Source: Casuarina equisetifolia
Taxonomy: Eukaryota > Streptophyta > Magnoliopsida > Fagales > Casuarinaceae
Length of the DNA stretch: 64,000 nt
Assembly (NCBI GenBank): GCA_028551475.1
Contig: CM052357.1
Span: 2,914,001-2,978,000, forward strand
Direction: 5' to 3'
Part shown: piece by piece, positions 1 through 14,000 of the stretch
Position numbering within the stretch: the first letter of the stretch is position 1
How the letters are laid out: the number at the start of each line of letters is the position of its first letter
Position numbers and translations under genes: made by a program
The notes under the pieces: generated by a model
Told to the model about the DNA's origin: nothing
What the model saw: only the letters and a program-made list of their open reading frames with translations
The model's database searches: none

Positions 1-3000
1 TTGGGTGATATGAAACTGCATATTCTTGTGTCAGCAACGGTGAGGATGGTTGCTTTCCCCAAATGTAGAACTCCCGAGGATTTTCATCTTAGTTATTTAA
101 TTTAGTGATTTTTCGTCAGTATCCTTCTCATAATTTGGCATGCAATGAGTATGAAAAACATGTCTTACCGTTCAGAATCAGTACTGAATACCAGAAGATT
201 ATTACTACCAGGTAGCAATCCCATGATAGATAATTCACACCTAATTTAGTTATCAATCAATTACTTATTTCATTTACATTTCCTTTAGGATTTGCTCTTT
301 GTTGTAAGTAGAGTTACAGAAATAAGTATAAATTTCCATTCCAGTTTCTTAATCATTCTATGATGGAAAATGAAAAATTATGGTTAGGATAAATAGGAAC
401 AGTAAAATGGATCTTCTTAACAGCTAGAGAAACAACACGCTATTAAAAGATTTCAAAGATAACAACTTACTCTTAATATTTTCTTCATTTATTAAGAACT
501 AACGATGTGTAGATTGTCTTATTGCCTTGGCTTCATATCCTTACTTGGTGCATTTAGATTATTGAATCTCATCATTCAGCTATGCCTCATTGAAGGCCAT
601 GCCATATTTCCTCCTTTCAAACTTGCTTATAAGAAGTTATGTACTTCATTTTCAAGAAGTTTCTCAAACAGGATTCAAAAAGCAACGTGGTACATTTTTC
701 TCACTGGATTTAATACAGCCATCTTTGGTTGTTGACTAGTAACAGTTTTCACCTGTTAACCTTGCTGAAGATGTTCTGTATGCTAATTTCAATAATAGAA
801 ACGTTGTTAATACTTGCATCGGTTAACCCAGAACATTTCATGCTTTCCGATTGCATATGCTGGCAACTTTCTATTGCAGGAAAATCAAGAAGCTGCGGCA
901 AGGTGTGTGCAAAGGCATGCCTTCTCTGCATAGTTTGATGCCTTCTTGTTGTGCTTCTGATGTTAGTATGTCTGTTTAAGCAATTTCAAGTCATTCGGCT
1001 TGGATCTCACGTATTTGGACATATTTATCAAGTCCGGCAGAGCGGTGTGAGTTCAGAAAGAATATTACTTACAATTCAATTGAAGTAATTCCTTCTCTTC
1101 AATTACTCGGGTTTTGTCAAGGTAGTCATCCATGAGACTCTCTTTGACAACAAATCAAGTTGTCCTATGGTGTTGGTAGTTCCACTTCATTGATGATGCG
1201 TTTGCATCCATCTTCTTGCCACAAAATGCATCAATTCATGTTGCGTACGGCCTTCTTGATGTATGTTTAGCCGGTTGTTTTAGCGTTGGATGATGAGAGT
1301 TTTTACTTGGTTTTTGCATCCAATGTCATGGGAAGTCTTGAAAAGAAAACTTATAGAAGTCGTAAAAGTTGATTGTGCAAATCACTATTTTGTGAACTTG
1401 AGGACAAGTTATTGAAAGTTCTTCAGTGTTTTTTTGTGTTTAATTATCAGTGTTTTCTTATCCAGTAATTAGTACCAGAGCTTTAATTATGCTTGGCATA
1501 GCCTGAAACTGATGCTGTGCTCTTTTTCGATCCGAATATTGTACTACTATCACTAACAATTTGAAGAAACTTTCATTCCTTTCATAGCTGGCCCTGATGT
1601 AAAGAACTTGTAATCTCTTGCGTTTGCTTACCATTTGGGGCTATTTATTTTAGGGTTTGATGTCTATGCATATGCACTACTAAAAGCCAACATACATCTC
1701 AGTGAAAGATGTTACAGACCTGATTCTTAACAGGGACAGTACCTTGAAACTTTATTATTAACGTCAAGCTAAACCATACTAAAAAATGAGACTTCATTGG
1801 TTTTATTTGAGGGAAACCATGACCTCACGGTTTCTTCTTCTATATTCCAGCTTGTCTCCTCTATGCAACCAGTTCTCATTTTATCAATATGGCAGATCCC
1901 ATGACAATTGGGTCACACGGTTCACACGTGCAGCAATCCTCACACGTGCAGCAGCCTATTAAACCTGCAACACTTAATAGCAAGAATGCAACCCACATGG
2001 GATCACAATACTTGGGCTTATCTTGGGAAGACTAAACGGTCTGCTCTTCCATTTCTGCTTTTTTGAATCCCTTTCTGGAACAACTATTTGGTCTTTTCCG
2101 AGTCCATAAAGCTGATGACCTGCTGCTTGGGTTGAGCCTAAACATTTGAACAAACTTTGGGGTGTATATTAATGGGAATGAGCTGGTTTTGGACTCAACC
2201 AACATGGGATCCGGGATTATTCCTAGATGCTAGTCCAGTCCCATCATAGTCTGCTATGAATTCATATGGTTAATGGGGTATGCTTGTCTGTCCCCTTGTT
2301 TTTCTTTTTTCTTTTTCTTCTTTTTTTGCTTTTTTTTTTGTTGTTTTTTTTAATTTTTTAATTTATATCTATGAGCATCCAACTATTGGATTTCAAATGT
2401 CAAATTTAAGATTTTTTGATCTCAAGTCATGTTAGTTTACTACTGAGTTGATAGATGATTTGCATTGATTAAGTAATATTTAGTATTTTTTTTCACTATT
2501 TTCCGTTTTTATATTTGACTATGTAAAAAGTATAGTAATTATGAACAATTATTTCTAATATGTCTACTTATTTCAAACATTAGGAAATTTTGAAAACTCA
2601 TGCATGAGTAATAGTTATAAGTGATGGATACTATATTTGAATTTAAAATTTAATATTATACTAAAAAGAATTTATTTATTTTTCAAAATAACTTCAAAGA
2701 ATGACAAACACAAATATATAAGAAATATATCAAACTAAGATAATAATCATGTGAAATAACAACTATTTCTATCTCATATTTCCTTAAAGTATGACAGCTA
2801 CAAAAAAAATAAACATACAAAAGGAAAAAGCTAAAGCATTGAAAAAAGAAGAAAAATTACCTTAGTGAATATTTCCAATTGTCTATTTTTGTGATACTAG
2901 CAAGCTTTCCATAAATTTCAGGTTCTTACTTTTCAATTATAGTTGAATTTTCCTGCTGGCAAAATGGTGGTTGCTCTAGGTTTTTTGCAACTTGCAGGTA

Positions 3001-6000
3001 CTGCTGTCAACGTAAACTTTACAGACAAGACAAGAAGGCAATAAATAGCACTCACGGTTCTTGGCTTGTGGCTCTTCACGTGAAAGCTGCAGCGAAAGTT
3101 ATCGAAGTTCGCTCATCCAGCTTGTCTCCCTTACTGGGACCAAAGTCTTGGGTGGATGTATCTTAAACTGTGAAAAAGGATTTTTCGTAAGCATATAATT
3201 CAACTTGTAAAACTCTCATTAAAGGAGACAAGCTTGTAAGTCATACAATTCTTTATAAGTATTGTTGAGGGGAAGGATAGTCTAAACTTATAAGTGTGCA
3301 TTATAAATATTTTATTATTTGATATGAGACTTTATTTTTCAATATTTCTTTGCAATCCCAATTCGATCATTTGCCAGCAAAGGATTAGCTCATTTGTGAA
3401 ATTGAGTTGTAACACACGTAGGAAGGAAGTTCCAAATCCATATATCCCACAAAAGGTTTTATGAAGAAAAGAATTATCCAAACTTATATCTTGTATACTA
3501 AGCATCTTGGAATTAATGTTAAACCAAATGGAAAAAATATTCATTGCATACTAAATATATTTTAAGGGTTCACAGTACATGAGTTGTAGTAGACTAACTT
3601 GGACTTGGATATTACATTTTCTTCTCTTTATATTATATTAGAAAATCTAAAGTCCAACTTAAAAGGTAGTTTATGAATTAAAAGAATATTTTTATTCAAA
3701 TGCTACTAAATGATCGTATATTTTTAATGAAAGACTTTGTTATAGTGTATGAAATTTGTCTCACATTATTAAAGCATACGTTTATAAAGGTATTTAAATT
3801 AATGAGGATTTCACCAAACTTTGGATTGACCTTTGGGCTAGATAAATATACTTTTGAGTTGACTTTTAACTTAAGCTTCTTTCTTGACACCCTTATTGAT
3901 ATAGATAAATTTTGAGTCACCTATATGATACTATTAATGGTTTGATATTTGTCAATCATGGTAAGAGTATATGTTCTACAAACTTTTAAGTCTACTTTTA
4001 GGCTGGATAATAAACTTTTTAATAGACTTTTGACTCCAATATATTCATAAAAAAAAAAACCTTTTTCTCACTCCAAAAGGTAGGAAACAATGTTTCGAAA
4101 CTCATTATTAAGGAATGCAATTTATGAGTGATAAAATATTACTTGAAACTTAGGTTTTAGGTAACATTTAAAAGCTCTAATTCCACTTTGATATTATGTT
4201 AGAAAGATTTAATTCATCCCTTAAACTAGTTGTTAAGAGAGAGAAATATCTCTATATATAAGAAGGATTTCAAGCCAAAATATTTTTTTAAAACCAAATA
4301 TTGATAATATAGAGTATTGATCTATGTCATTTTTAGTAAGAAAGTCAAGCATAGCCTATTGTAAAATTTGCATACTTAAATCAATTACAACCTCAGTGGA
4401 GTTAAGATTTAATTTAGTTGAACTTAGTGTAGTCAATTTATCATTGAAATTAGAGTTGATTTTTATTCTATATTGTCATCTCAAATTAGGATTTGCCACC
4501 CAAATTAAAGCTATGAACCAACTAGTCGGCAAATTAATTTACAGAAATGAGAAGCTTTTGCATAAATAACCTTTTCTTATTGAAAAAGCTGATCAAAATC
4601 ATTGGCAGGAGGTCAAAAAACTTTCTAAGTTAGGCCGGATGCCTTTCCAGTCAAACTTTTCCTAACGTTAAATCAAGACCAAGAATTACTAGTGAAAAGA
4701 AGAGGGCAAGTTCATTGATCCGAAGTGCGACAATTGAAGCTAAAATCAAAAGCCTGAGTTTCGGCCATATTAATCATACCTCACCTTTAATTGATGTTGA
4801 AATTTAGTGTGGTCCCACATCACAAAATACTTTAGCTTAGAATTTTCATTAAATGTTTAAGTATCTAATTGTTTTAAGAACTGGTTTTAAGATAGATAGT
4901 TAAATTATTTTTAATAAGATATTGATTTCAAATTTTAGTGTAGAAGAGTTACAAGGATTTAAAGAGAGAGGTAAAACTTTAAAGAGCTACTAAGATTTGA
5001 TAAAGCCATGTGTCTTCCACAACAATAAAGTCATTTTTTTATACATAAAGAATGAAGAATCATGAATCAATAAAAGCTATTCATTTTTGACACGTAAAAA
5101 GTGAATTATTCTGCTCAAATCCTTCGAATAATGCAAGGAGTTATGAAGTTTTGTCTTTCTCTCCTCTTTCTTCGCTTCATTTGTGAGCCTTCAATGAATT
5201 GTTGGGAGTCCATGACCCACATTCTAGGTGATAGGCTATGTGAAGTAGTATTATAAGTCTCACATTAATTAAATATTTTTTGACAATTTTCTTTGTAAAA
5301 TAGGAGGCCCATTTATTCTTAAATCTGATTTTTGAATAAAAATGTTTTCTTTTAGGGGGAAAAAACAGCATTCACATGCTTTGGAAAACATGTAGGGTTG
5401 TGAGATTGTAATCATCAAGGCTCTGACAATTATGTGCATATTTCCGGAACTTACAATGCTTTTGCTGTTTTCTAAAGAGGACAAATGCGTTGATTACGCT
5501 TTTAATTATTCTCCCACCACTTATATCTTCTCACTGTCACTACCATTGCCGGCTCGTGAGTAAGCCAGTGGGGCTTGATGAACCTTCCTGTTTCTCATGT
5601 GATTCCGCCACCATGATTGCATAAACTATTCACAGTGGTTGCATCCTCCATTAAAGAGACTCTTTTCAATTGATTTTGCAGACAGAATCAGCATGGAATA
5701 AAGAAAGAGATGGGTATCAGCAGCACTATCTGCTTCACGGTGAGCTTGAGACCCACGTGGATTCTGAGTTTGCAAGGGTTGGATGCCTCATGTGGAGGCA
5801 GAGAAGACACAGGCAGGACCAGCTAATGAATGGAAAAGATAATGGTTGTGAGACATTTTTTAAGCTACAATTCAAACAAGGAAATGATGTCCAGAAACAG
5901 CCATATCTCATCTTTAGCTTTAATGTTGTAGAGTCAATCCAAAGTAACAGTTAATTAATAGTTATTTTACATTATTACTATATTAATTCAATTATCATTT

Positions 6001-7771
6001 TAGTGTTAGTATTAAAAATGGGTCAATTTCTCATTGTTAAAAAGATGGTCCATCTATTTTGATGATTGCTTTTAAAAAGAAAATTGTCATTTTTTAACAT
6101 AGTATCAAAATATATATTTAAATACACCACTTCTTTATAGATAAAATCTCTTATGATTTAATCTCGTTATTCTATCATGAACACATTTTGTCATCATGGA
6201 TTCTTTATACTTGAGATAATAGGTGTTTAAAAATAATAGTTGTCTTATGTTATAGATATTTTAACATGTATCATAGTATTTTATTTCTTAATGATTGAAG
6301 TTTAAGATATTTTAATATGATATTAAAGTTTGCATTCAAGTGTAATACCTTTGTCAATTGTAAACTGAGTCTATATAATCCTATCTTATTATTTTATAAC
6401 TTATGAATTAAGTTATTGCAATAAGAAATATAATTGTTTTATTGTTTAATTGTCAACTCTATGAGGAAATTGAAGTTGTCAACTTAAGTTTGAAATTTAA
6501 GGCCTTATATGTATGAGTTGCATGCGTATGATATAATTAAAAAAGAATTAATTTTTATTTTGTCTCTATGCCTATTTCTCTCTTGATTGTGCAACTAGTT
6601 GCTTCTACAACTTTAGTTCAAGCCCTGGACCGACAGAATTAAAGTTGGAGACGATTGCTTGTAATATCTCTAAAAATTCATTATTTCTAAGCACTAGAAC
6701 AAATTTAAAAAACCAATGATAAAAAAAGATCTTGTTATGTCAAAAATTAGACTCCTCTTAACTGATTACATAGATATCTGCAGCTACTTCCATTTCTAGA
6801 GTCCTTCAAAATGGCTTATCCCGCAGTAGCAGGTTCTGGAATCAACCATGCACATACCCTGCCGTCTGGTCCCAGTCACAGTAGCCCCCAAGAACTAGAA
6901 AACAACTCTATTTTTTCACATGTTCTTGAGTGTCCTGTCACGTCCATACTTTATTTTGAGGCGACAAGTCTGCAAATACCGGTGAGTTTGCTAAAATGGA
7001 ATTATTCTGGCTCAGTCCATGCTAAAAGTAGCCCTCTGTACCAGCTAGCCTTTACATTGATGGCCCATACCTTCTCACCTTTAAGAGTAATTTCTAACAA
7101 AATCTTTGCATAAATATAAACATGTTCATTTTAAACCCAGAACCACAACTTAAGGTTCTTAGTTTTAGGTGTTCTTCTGGTTATTAGTGAATTTATCTTC
7201 TTTTGGCGGATTTAACTGTTCTTCTTTATCATTTTGACAACTTTTCAAATGACGTAATATTATAGAATTTTCCAGAAACTTATTCAAGAAACGGACAAAA
7301 TTATAATGTTTTTTATCTTTATTCAAAATTACCTTTTTACCTATGACTCTAATTTTGACTTCATCTGGTAATAACCATAATACTAAGAACCTGGTGTTTC
7401 AATTGACAGTGACTTCATTTGTGAATATGATTGATTTGCCTATTTGTATAATGGCCTTGTGGATATGCATCAAGGCAGTAATAAGCAGGAAAGAGTCATT
7501 TTCTGGGGTTCTTCATCCGGATGCTTTATTTGTCATGCTTCAGAAGAAACATGAGACAGATTAACATTTGGCAGCAAATATAATCTTGGAAAAGACGTCC
7601 AGTGAGTATATTCCTGGAAAATTCGCCTTGCCCATCATTGCGAAGATTTGTATTCAGGTGCACATGGCAGCTAAAAAGCTTAAGGACAGCTTTAGAACAG
7701 GGGAAGAGACAAAAAGAATACAGAACCATCGCCTGCAATCTAGCAGATGGTATTCATGACTTGGTAGACTT
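1..7771. other. Intergenic stretch, no supported gene
   Basis: I find no open frame here with family-like sequence or convincing splice borders. The stretch is AT-rich, with a T-rich tract near 2300-2350 and two G-box hexamers (CACGTG) 18 bp apart at 1925-1930 and 1943-1948, each within a short repeated context. Short open frames near 5670-5954, 6811-7113 and 7343-7564 do not resemble a family I know. They could be decayed exons or chance frames. Confidence 0.5.
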
Positions 7772-8058
7772 TCTGGGCTTTCAAACAAACCATTGTTAGA
7801 GATGTGTCCTATCTTGAACTACAATCTTCTGATACAGTGACATGATATCTATTTTATGCGAAGCAAAGGATAGCTTCAAGATTCAACAATGGCTTCCATA
7901 TTCTAAGCAATCTTTCCCGGCTTCCAAACAAACCATAGTTGGAGAGGTGTCTTATCTTGAACTACAATCTTCTGATACAGTGACAGTGAACTCTATTTTA
8001 TGCATCGCAAAGGATAGCTTCAAGATTCAACAATGGCTTCCATAATCTAAGCAATCTT
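7772..8058. repeat. Two-copy tandem duplication, 143-bp period
   Basis: The segment from about 7772 repeats from about 7915 with a period of 143 bp (for example CAAACAAAC at 7782 and again at 7925). The copies share long identical runs with scattered differences. The second copy and the sequence after it stay open on the plus strand to about 8312, but the encoded peptide is not recognisable, so I call only the duplication. Confidence 0.8.
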
Positions 8059-9451
8059 TGACCAGAGAAACCAAAAATCTATTGACCAACCATGCAAGAA
8101 AGGGCCTTGATGTTGAACTGTCAATGTTTTCAATGGGGAATGGTATCCCCAGTACCATTAGTCAGTTTGTGAGAATAAATGATGTTCCAAATCCTACTCC
8201 ACCCTCAAGTCAACTTCGTATTGGGAGATTTAACGAGATTGTCACACCAAATGATGGGCGAATTGCAGATCATGCAATAAGTACACACAACAAACACCAT
8301 GAAGAATACTAAGAATTTTACATAATTAGAATTAAACTATGAGATTTTTCAAAGCCTTATACTTACAAGCAACTTCGGAGAAACCTAACCAGGAAGATTA
8401 TCTTTTGCCCTTTTTCTCCTACCATATTGATTAAAGCACTAATACTCTTAACCCTTCCAACAGTGTTCAAAGTCCACGAAGTCCAATTGAATAACCCATA
8501 AGCAATTATTAGGGGAGAAGATTAGAGAATTACACATGCACTGCTATGAGTTAACTGTAAATCATTTGAAGCATAGAGCAGAGTACACTGCTCTATAAGT
8601 ATGACAGAAGCATAACATATTTGTACCTAAGATATTCACATACCGAGAGACGATTCCGGAAAGTAAATTGACTACAAACTGAAAGACCTTACAACATCAT
8701 TCTAGTTGCTTGTGTGCACTCTTACAAGCATGTGCCTCTAAAACAACCAGCAGATGCATTTCCACCATCGCCTCATGCACAGCGGGCGAGAGAGATTAGC
8801 AGTGCAGCATAAGCAATCAAGGAATTGATGTTCAGTGGCAGTTCAAAGCAAGATTACGGCCTGGCGCCCAACACGAGATGCTCAGAAACCAAAATTGTGT
8901 TCTTCACTCTTCTCTTTCCCAAAACGAAAGAAATCCCTCTTCCTCTTGGATGATTGTGCTTTCCCTGGAAAACCCAACTCCAAGTAAGAAAAGATAAAAG
9001 AATGAATAAGGGAAGAGAAACAATCACAGATTCTAAACCCAGAACAATGAAGAAATTTAATGCATATTGTGCTTCTTTTTCTCATTTAGATCAAAACCAA
9101 AATCACGTCTGTTCTTTGATACCCCACCTGCCATAAACAATCGAGAGACCACCTTAACAGACAAGAAGCTTGGTAAAATTGGAGTATGACGAAACTTAAT
9201 GATTCTCAGATATTTAAAGAGATCAGTCACACGGTCAGCAAGACCATATACAAAAGCCAGAAACACAATCTAGAAGATATGCCATCGATTTATCATATAA
9301 ATTCAGACTGTTTCCTAGCAAACAAATTAAACGGATAGTATATGATCTCCCCTCTCAATCGTTCAAACCCGATTATCACCAAAAAGCAATCAATTCTCCG
9401 CAACACTGCAGACAATAAATGCAAAAATTACCTCCGATCCGACCGCTCTGA
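8059..9451. other. 3' flank of the F-box gene, no supported gene
   Basis: This stretch lies downstream of the minus-strand F-box gene and will include its 3' UTR. A basic minus-strand peptide (stop near 8882, Lys/Arg/Phe-rich) follows a plausible acceptor at about 8965, but I cannot attach it to any gene model. Confidence 0.4.
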
Positions 9452-10608
9452 TCAGAATGAGTTCATCTCAAGACAGTAAGTCCGCCTCTTCACCAGCATC
9501 TTCGCCGCAGTCCCGTACGGCTCCTCGAAAGCCGTCGAAACCCACGACACATCTGACACCTCCTTCCTCCCGACCGGCACCATCGGCTGTTCACTTGGCC
9601 TAATCGCCACCAGCGTCGCGCCTTTCAGAACCATCCCACCGGGCAGCTCCAAGTGAGGGGCGTACCAGAGCCGCATGTTCAGGGCAGGCACCTGGGTCCT
9701 CTTCGATGCCGATGAGGCCGAAAGGGGCTTCACCCTCAGCTCCTCGAGCTGGTCCCTGTTCATGCACAACACGCCCTGCCCATCCGCGTCTGTCAACACG
9801 AGATTGTCCAGCGTCTTATGCTCTGCAATGATCGGCTGGAGCAGGTAGTGCCTCGCGGACGCCGCGATTAACGAGCTAATCGTCCAAACTACACGCAGTT
9901 TGAGACCCCCATTCGTGTAGAACGACTCGGGTATGCTTCCGTTATCATCCGCTCCATTGGTATTAGCGCAAGACCCATCTCCGATATCGTCGTTCGGGCT
10001 CTTTGCCGCGCGGACCACCGACGACGCACCGAGAATCACGCAGTTGTCCAGCGTAGAACCGAAATCGGCTCTCCACTTGAGCAAAACCCCGTCCTCGATG
10101 CCCAGTTCGCCGCTAGGAAGCTCGATGCGGAGGAACCGAACCTCGTCGAAGTTTTTGAGGACCTGGGTCGGCGAGTGATGGGTCACCACACCCTGGTCAG
10201 AGTCCCCATCGTCCGCAAGGAACAGCGACGAAGAACCAACCGAAGACCCAGAAGGCGACGAGACCCTCTTGGGTCCGCCGAGGAACTGGGTCAGAAACTG
10301 AAAGGGCTTCACGATTGTCCCCAAGAACACAAACCGAAACAGATTCGAGAAAGGATTCCTCGACTTATCAGAAGAAGAAGGCGACGCCGAAGAAGACGAC
10401 GACGAGGAGTCATCATCAGAGATAACACAGTCGACACGGACAACCACGTTCTCCACCTGCGGAACCAGCGAGTGGAACCGCCGCGACACGACACAGCACC
10501 GCCAAGCGCCTTCACGTCTCCGATCTTGTTAAACACAAGAAGCAGCAGCGAGTCCGGCAACCGGTCGAAGTGGTCGATGAAGTGGTGATCTGCGAGAGCC
10601 TGTGACAT
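9452..10608 (-). CDS. F-box protein, AUF1/AUF2-like, with a frameshift in the F-box
   Basis: Predicted substrate adaptor of an SCF ubiquitin ligase. It resembles Arabidopsis AUXIN UP-REGULATED F-BOX proteins (At1g78100/At1g22220 group), an identification made from memory of the family. Translation from the ATG at 10608 gives a short leader and then an F-box core, FDRLPDSLLLLVFNKIGDVK, ending in KALG. There the frame breaks: between 10501 and 10502 one base is missing compared with the expected continuation. The rest (about 349 codons to the TGA at 9452) reads openly in the neighbouring frame, beginning RCCVVSRRFHSLVPQVENVV. With the base present the product would be about 385 residues. The body has an acidic Asp/Ser-rich tract followed by the conserved LRIELPSGELGIEDGVLLKW region and a C-terminus ending LEMNSF. 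The rest of the frame is free of stops over 1 kb, so a sequencing or assembly error or a very recent mutation is more likely than an old pseudogene. The gene is intronless. An in-frame codon further upstream (about 10656) is not ATG, so I chose the ATG at 10608. Confidence 0.85.
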
Positions 10609-10780
10609 TGTTTTCAGTATCTCCTTCCTGGGTTCGGATCTATCCGATGGCAGCAAAAGGAAGACGAATTAGTTCAGGACTGACACAGCCGCGAGGGTTT
10701 GAGGCAGATCTGGAAGAAGATAAGGCATGATTCCTGCGTGTGGAGACAAAAGACCCCCAAGATACAAAGATAGACAAAGA

Positions 10781-10985
10781 TAGAGATAGAGAGAGAGAGA
10801 GAGAGAAAGAAACCCAAAATCCCAATCTCCGTCAAGTTATTGCAGAGATTGAGATTTGAGCAAAGCAATAAACTCTGAAACAGCTTGTCAGAGATGGGAG
10901 ACAGAGTCCGGAGGAGAGGGGGTTGTTGAAGGACTAAGAGCAGAGGGCATCGGGAGAGAGAGAGAGAGAGATAGAGAGAGAGAGA
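10781..10985 (-). promoter_or_regulatory. Leader/promoter of the F-box gene with two GA/CT tracts
   Basis: Upstream of the F-box ATG are two purine tracts read on the plus strand: GAGA repeats at about 10781-10810 and 10953-10985. On the coding strand they are CT-rich microsatellites, which are common in plant 5' UTRs and core promoters and can bind GAGA-binding (BBR/BPC) factors. Their regulatory role here is inferred from position only. No clear TATA box was picked out. Confidence 0.45.
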
Positions 10986-11088
10986 TGGTATGCGCGTTTA
11001 AAGAAAAAAGGTGGACGAGCTGTGCTTTGTGTGTGAGTGACTGCTGCTGCCTTCTTGCCTCGTGGGTTTCTTAGTTTTTCTTTTCTTT

Positions 11089-14000
11089 TCTTTTAATTTT
11101 AAATTTTTCTCATTTTTTTAAATTTTTTTAATAATCTAAAATTCATAATGGATTAAAATGCAGCCAACATCCCACAATATACTTAAGTCAATTAAAAATT
11201 ATAATCAAGAAAATTTGAACACAATATTTGATATGCAAGATTTTCACAAAAGTTAAGTTCTCTTTTATCGGCTTTATGAATATAAATAAAAGTAATATTG
11301 TGTAAGATGGTCTCTGTTAAACCCTTATAATGAAAGAGTGTATTAAATAAATGATGCAGAGTTAAATAAATAAGATAGAGTGTAAAATATAAATTACATT
11401 TTAGACTTCTATATTTGTTATATGAGACTTACTTGCCTACGGTTACTTAACATCTACACATTTAAATGGGTTACAGTTGTATGCCAGATTTGTGAGGACA
11501 AGAAGAAGGCCAAACTAGAGGGTCTTTCACTTATGGGAAGATGACAAGAGTTAATGCGAGATCATGTTATGCATGAGGTTGAAAGCTACAAAGAAGAGTG
11601 ATTTGGGTGTTGGATTCAATCAAGGAATAGTCTTTGTCTCACCTTGAATATAGAAATACTAAAAGGGCGTCAAATTCCAATTGACTTTTAGGCGCCGACG
11701 GTGGCAGGATGTAGGTGAACAGTATGTGCTGCCACTTAGAGGCTCTTGATGATGGTGGGGTAAGCTTGCGGCAGCTCTCGCCGGAAGGATGGGCTTTGTG
11801 TTCAGACCCGGAAGGATTTGGATGGAACTAAGCCCTCCAAAGGAGTTGCAGCCAAGTTTATATTTTGTTCATGATATTATTGAGAGATTATGCAAGCTAT
11901 AATGCATAGGATTTGGATTAGATTATAGGCTTACTTAGATGGTATTAAATCAAAGTTGATTCATGTCAATTCCTATTCAATTTTGAACCTTTTAGCTATG
12001 TTTTTGATGTGCAAAGAAATTTGATGATATAGGCCTCTTACTAAAAAGAAACAGTCTATAATAGTATTTAAATGTAAAATTGTTTATCTGTATTCATATT
12101 AATAATTGTTATTTTTATTTTCTTTTAACTTTTTCTTATGTAAATATGAAAGATCATTAAATGACATAACATAAAAAGGAATTTCCAAAGTTTCGTATTT
12201 ATAAACATCTTCCAACAAATCTTAATTGACAAAATTTTTATTTCATATTTACATAAAAAAAAAAAACTAGTTTTTTGTATCCTTACCCTCTAAGTTTGAT
12301 TCCATAACTAAAAAATGAGGCATTTAGGTAATGGGTACACCACTCAAGTTGTGGGGTAACCTTTTGGTGATGTCTTAAGAGTATTAAAATCATTTTATTG
12401 TAAGCGAAGGTGCTTGAAGAGGTTGGTTTGAAGATATTAAGATGTGCATGAGTGTTGGTACCAAAGAGTCCACGTAACAAAGAAGTTTAAGTTCTGTTAT
12501 CTTATGAAAACTGATAAATAACAAAAGAGCTAGTCCTTTTTTTCTTGTAAGATTGTCATTCCCATACAGGAACGCTCTCTCTTCTTAACAATGCTCAACT
12601 TGCAGCCATAAGAAATGGCTGTACAAGCAATGCTTATTATTTTAGTCTCTAACCACTTCATTGCCGAAGACATTTTGCCAACTTTGGCCCACTTTTGGTA
12701 GGGGAAACAGCTCACAATGGATCCTAAATTCAAAAGATCTGTTTTCCTTTTGGCTTTGAATCTTGCAGGTGGATGAGATTGCTTCTAATGCATGGGTGGT
12801 TTGAGTGGTTGATATCATAAAAAAAAAAAAAGTATATTGAAGCCACTAACAAACCTAATAAGCACAAGGGGTTTGTATTTTCTACTTTAGATAAATTATT
12901 GAGGCACAAGCCAAACTCTAATACTAATTATTAGGAAATAAATAAAAATTTCATATTAATTATGCTAGTTGTGTATCAAACACACATAACAAGTATTTTT
13001 AAAATGGTGAAGCTTTTATGTATTTGGGGATGAAACCTTTAGAGAATTTTTTTAATGACTTTTTTTTGTTTAGTTGCTGTGACAGTTCATCAAATGGACA
13101 ACATGTATAGAGTTTTTAAAAGTTCATAGATAACTTTGGAGAAATTTTATTTTTACCTTATATACTAAAGTGTTATCTTACTCTTGCTTGAATTTTGACC
13201 CCACACCTAGCATAAACTATTTGCACTTTTTTTCCCTATCAATTTCAAACAATTTGCATCTTTGTTTCTACCGAAAAACCCAGAATCATTCTTGAGAAAA
13301 AGGTCTCCTGTTCCTTTCCCTGATGTTCATTGTTAGCTTTAAAGGTCAAAAAAGTTACAGGAAAAAGGAATTTCAAGAATAACCACTTTCTCTGCTCTAC
13401 TCAAATAGCACGATGCTTTCTTTCCGCCTCTCAATCAGCCATAAGTCACATCTTTCAAACAAAATGTTGCAATTATGCCCAAAGGTCTAAGTGATTTCCG
13501 AAAGAAAAAGGACTATGGTAGGGTTCTAGGATTGACTCTGCTACCTGTTCCGGATTTGACATCCTCCTTTTCTCCATTTCTTTCAAAAGAAGAATCTTTC
13601 TGGCTTTCTTACTCGTGAATTAAAGTGAAAACCCCAGTAATTGACAAAACCAACAAGCAGAAGGAGCCCATCTTTCTGTCCTTTATGTAAACAATAGCTT
13701 CCTGTTCCCCTAAGATTAGACACAATTTGCATCTTTAGTGGAAGTATAAACAAAGGAAAGTCGCATAAAAGGCATCCATTTTGGCCCACATTATTCTTTG
13801 AGAACTTTCCTCTTGATGGAGGTCAAAGTAAGCTAAATCATTGATCAATATTATATCTTCACCATAATTTTGCATCCCCCATGACAACTAGATAGCATAG
13901 AGTCAACTATCACTAGGTTACTTGGTTTGCAACCCATTAAACAACTTAGTTTAAATTGTAATTAGCTGGAATTTGCAGGATGAATGATGAAGTGAGTTAT

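Noticed and set aside
3696..3920. Overlapping open frames on both strands
   Set aside because: Low-complexity AT-rich sequence; neither peptide resembles a known family and there are no splice or promoter signals.
9933..10588. Plus-strand ORFs, including an Arg-rich one, opposite the F-box gene
   Set aside because: They are antisense reflections of the GC-rich F-box coding sequence; the Arg run is the complement of its Ser-codon and GAC repeats.
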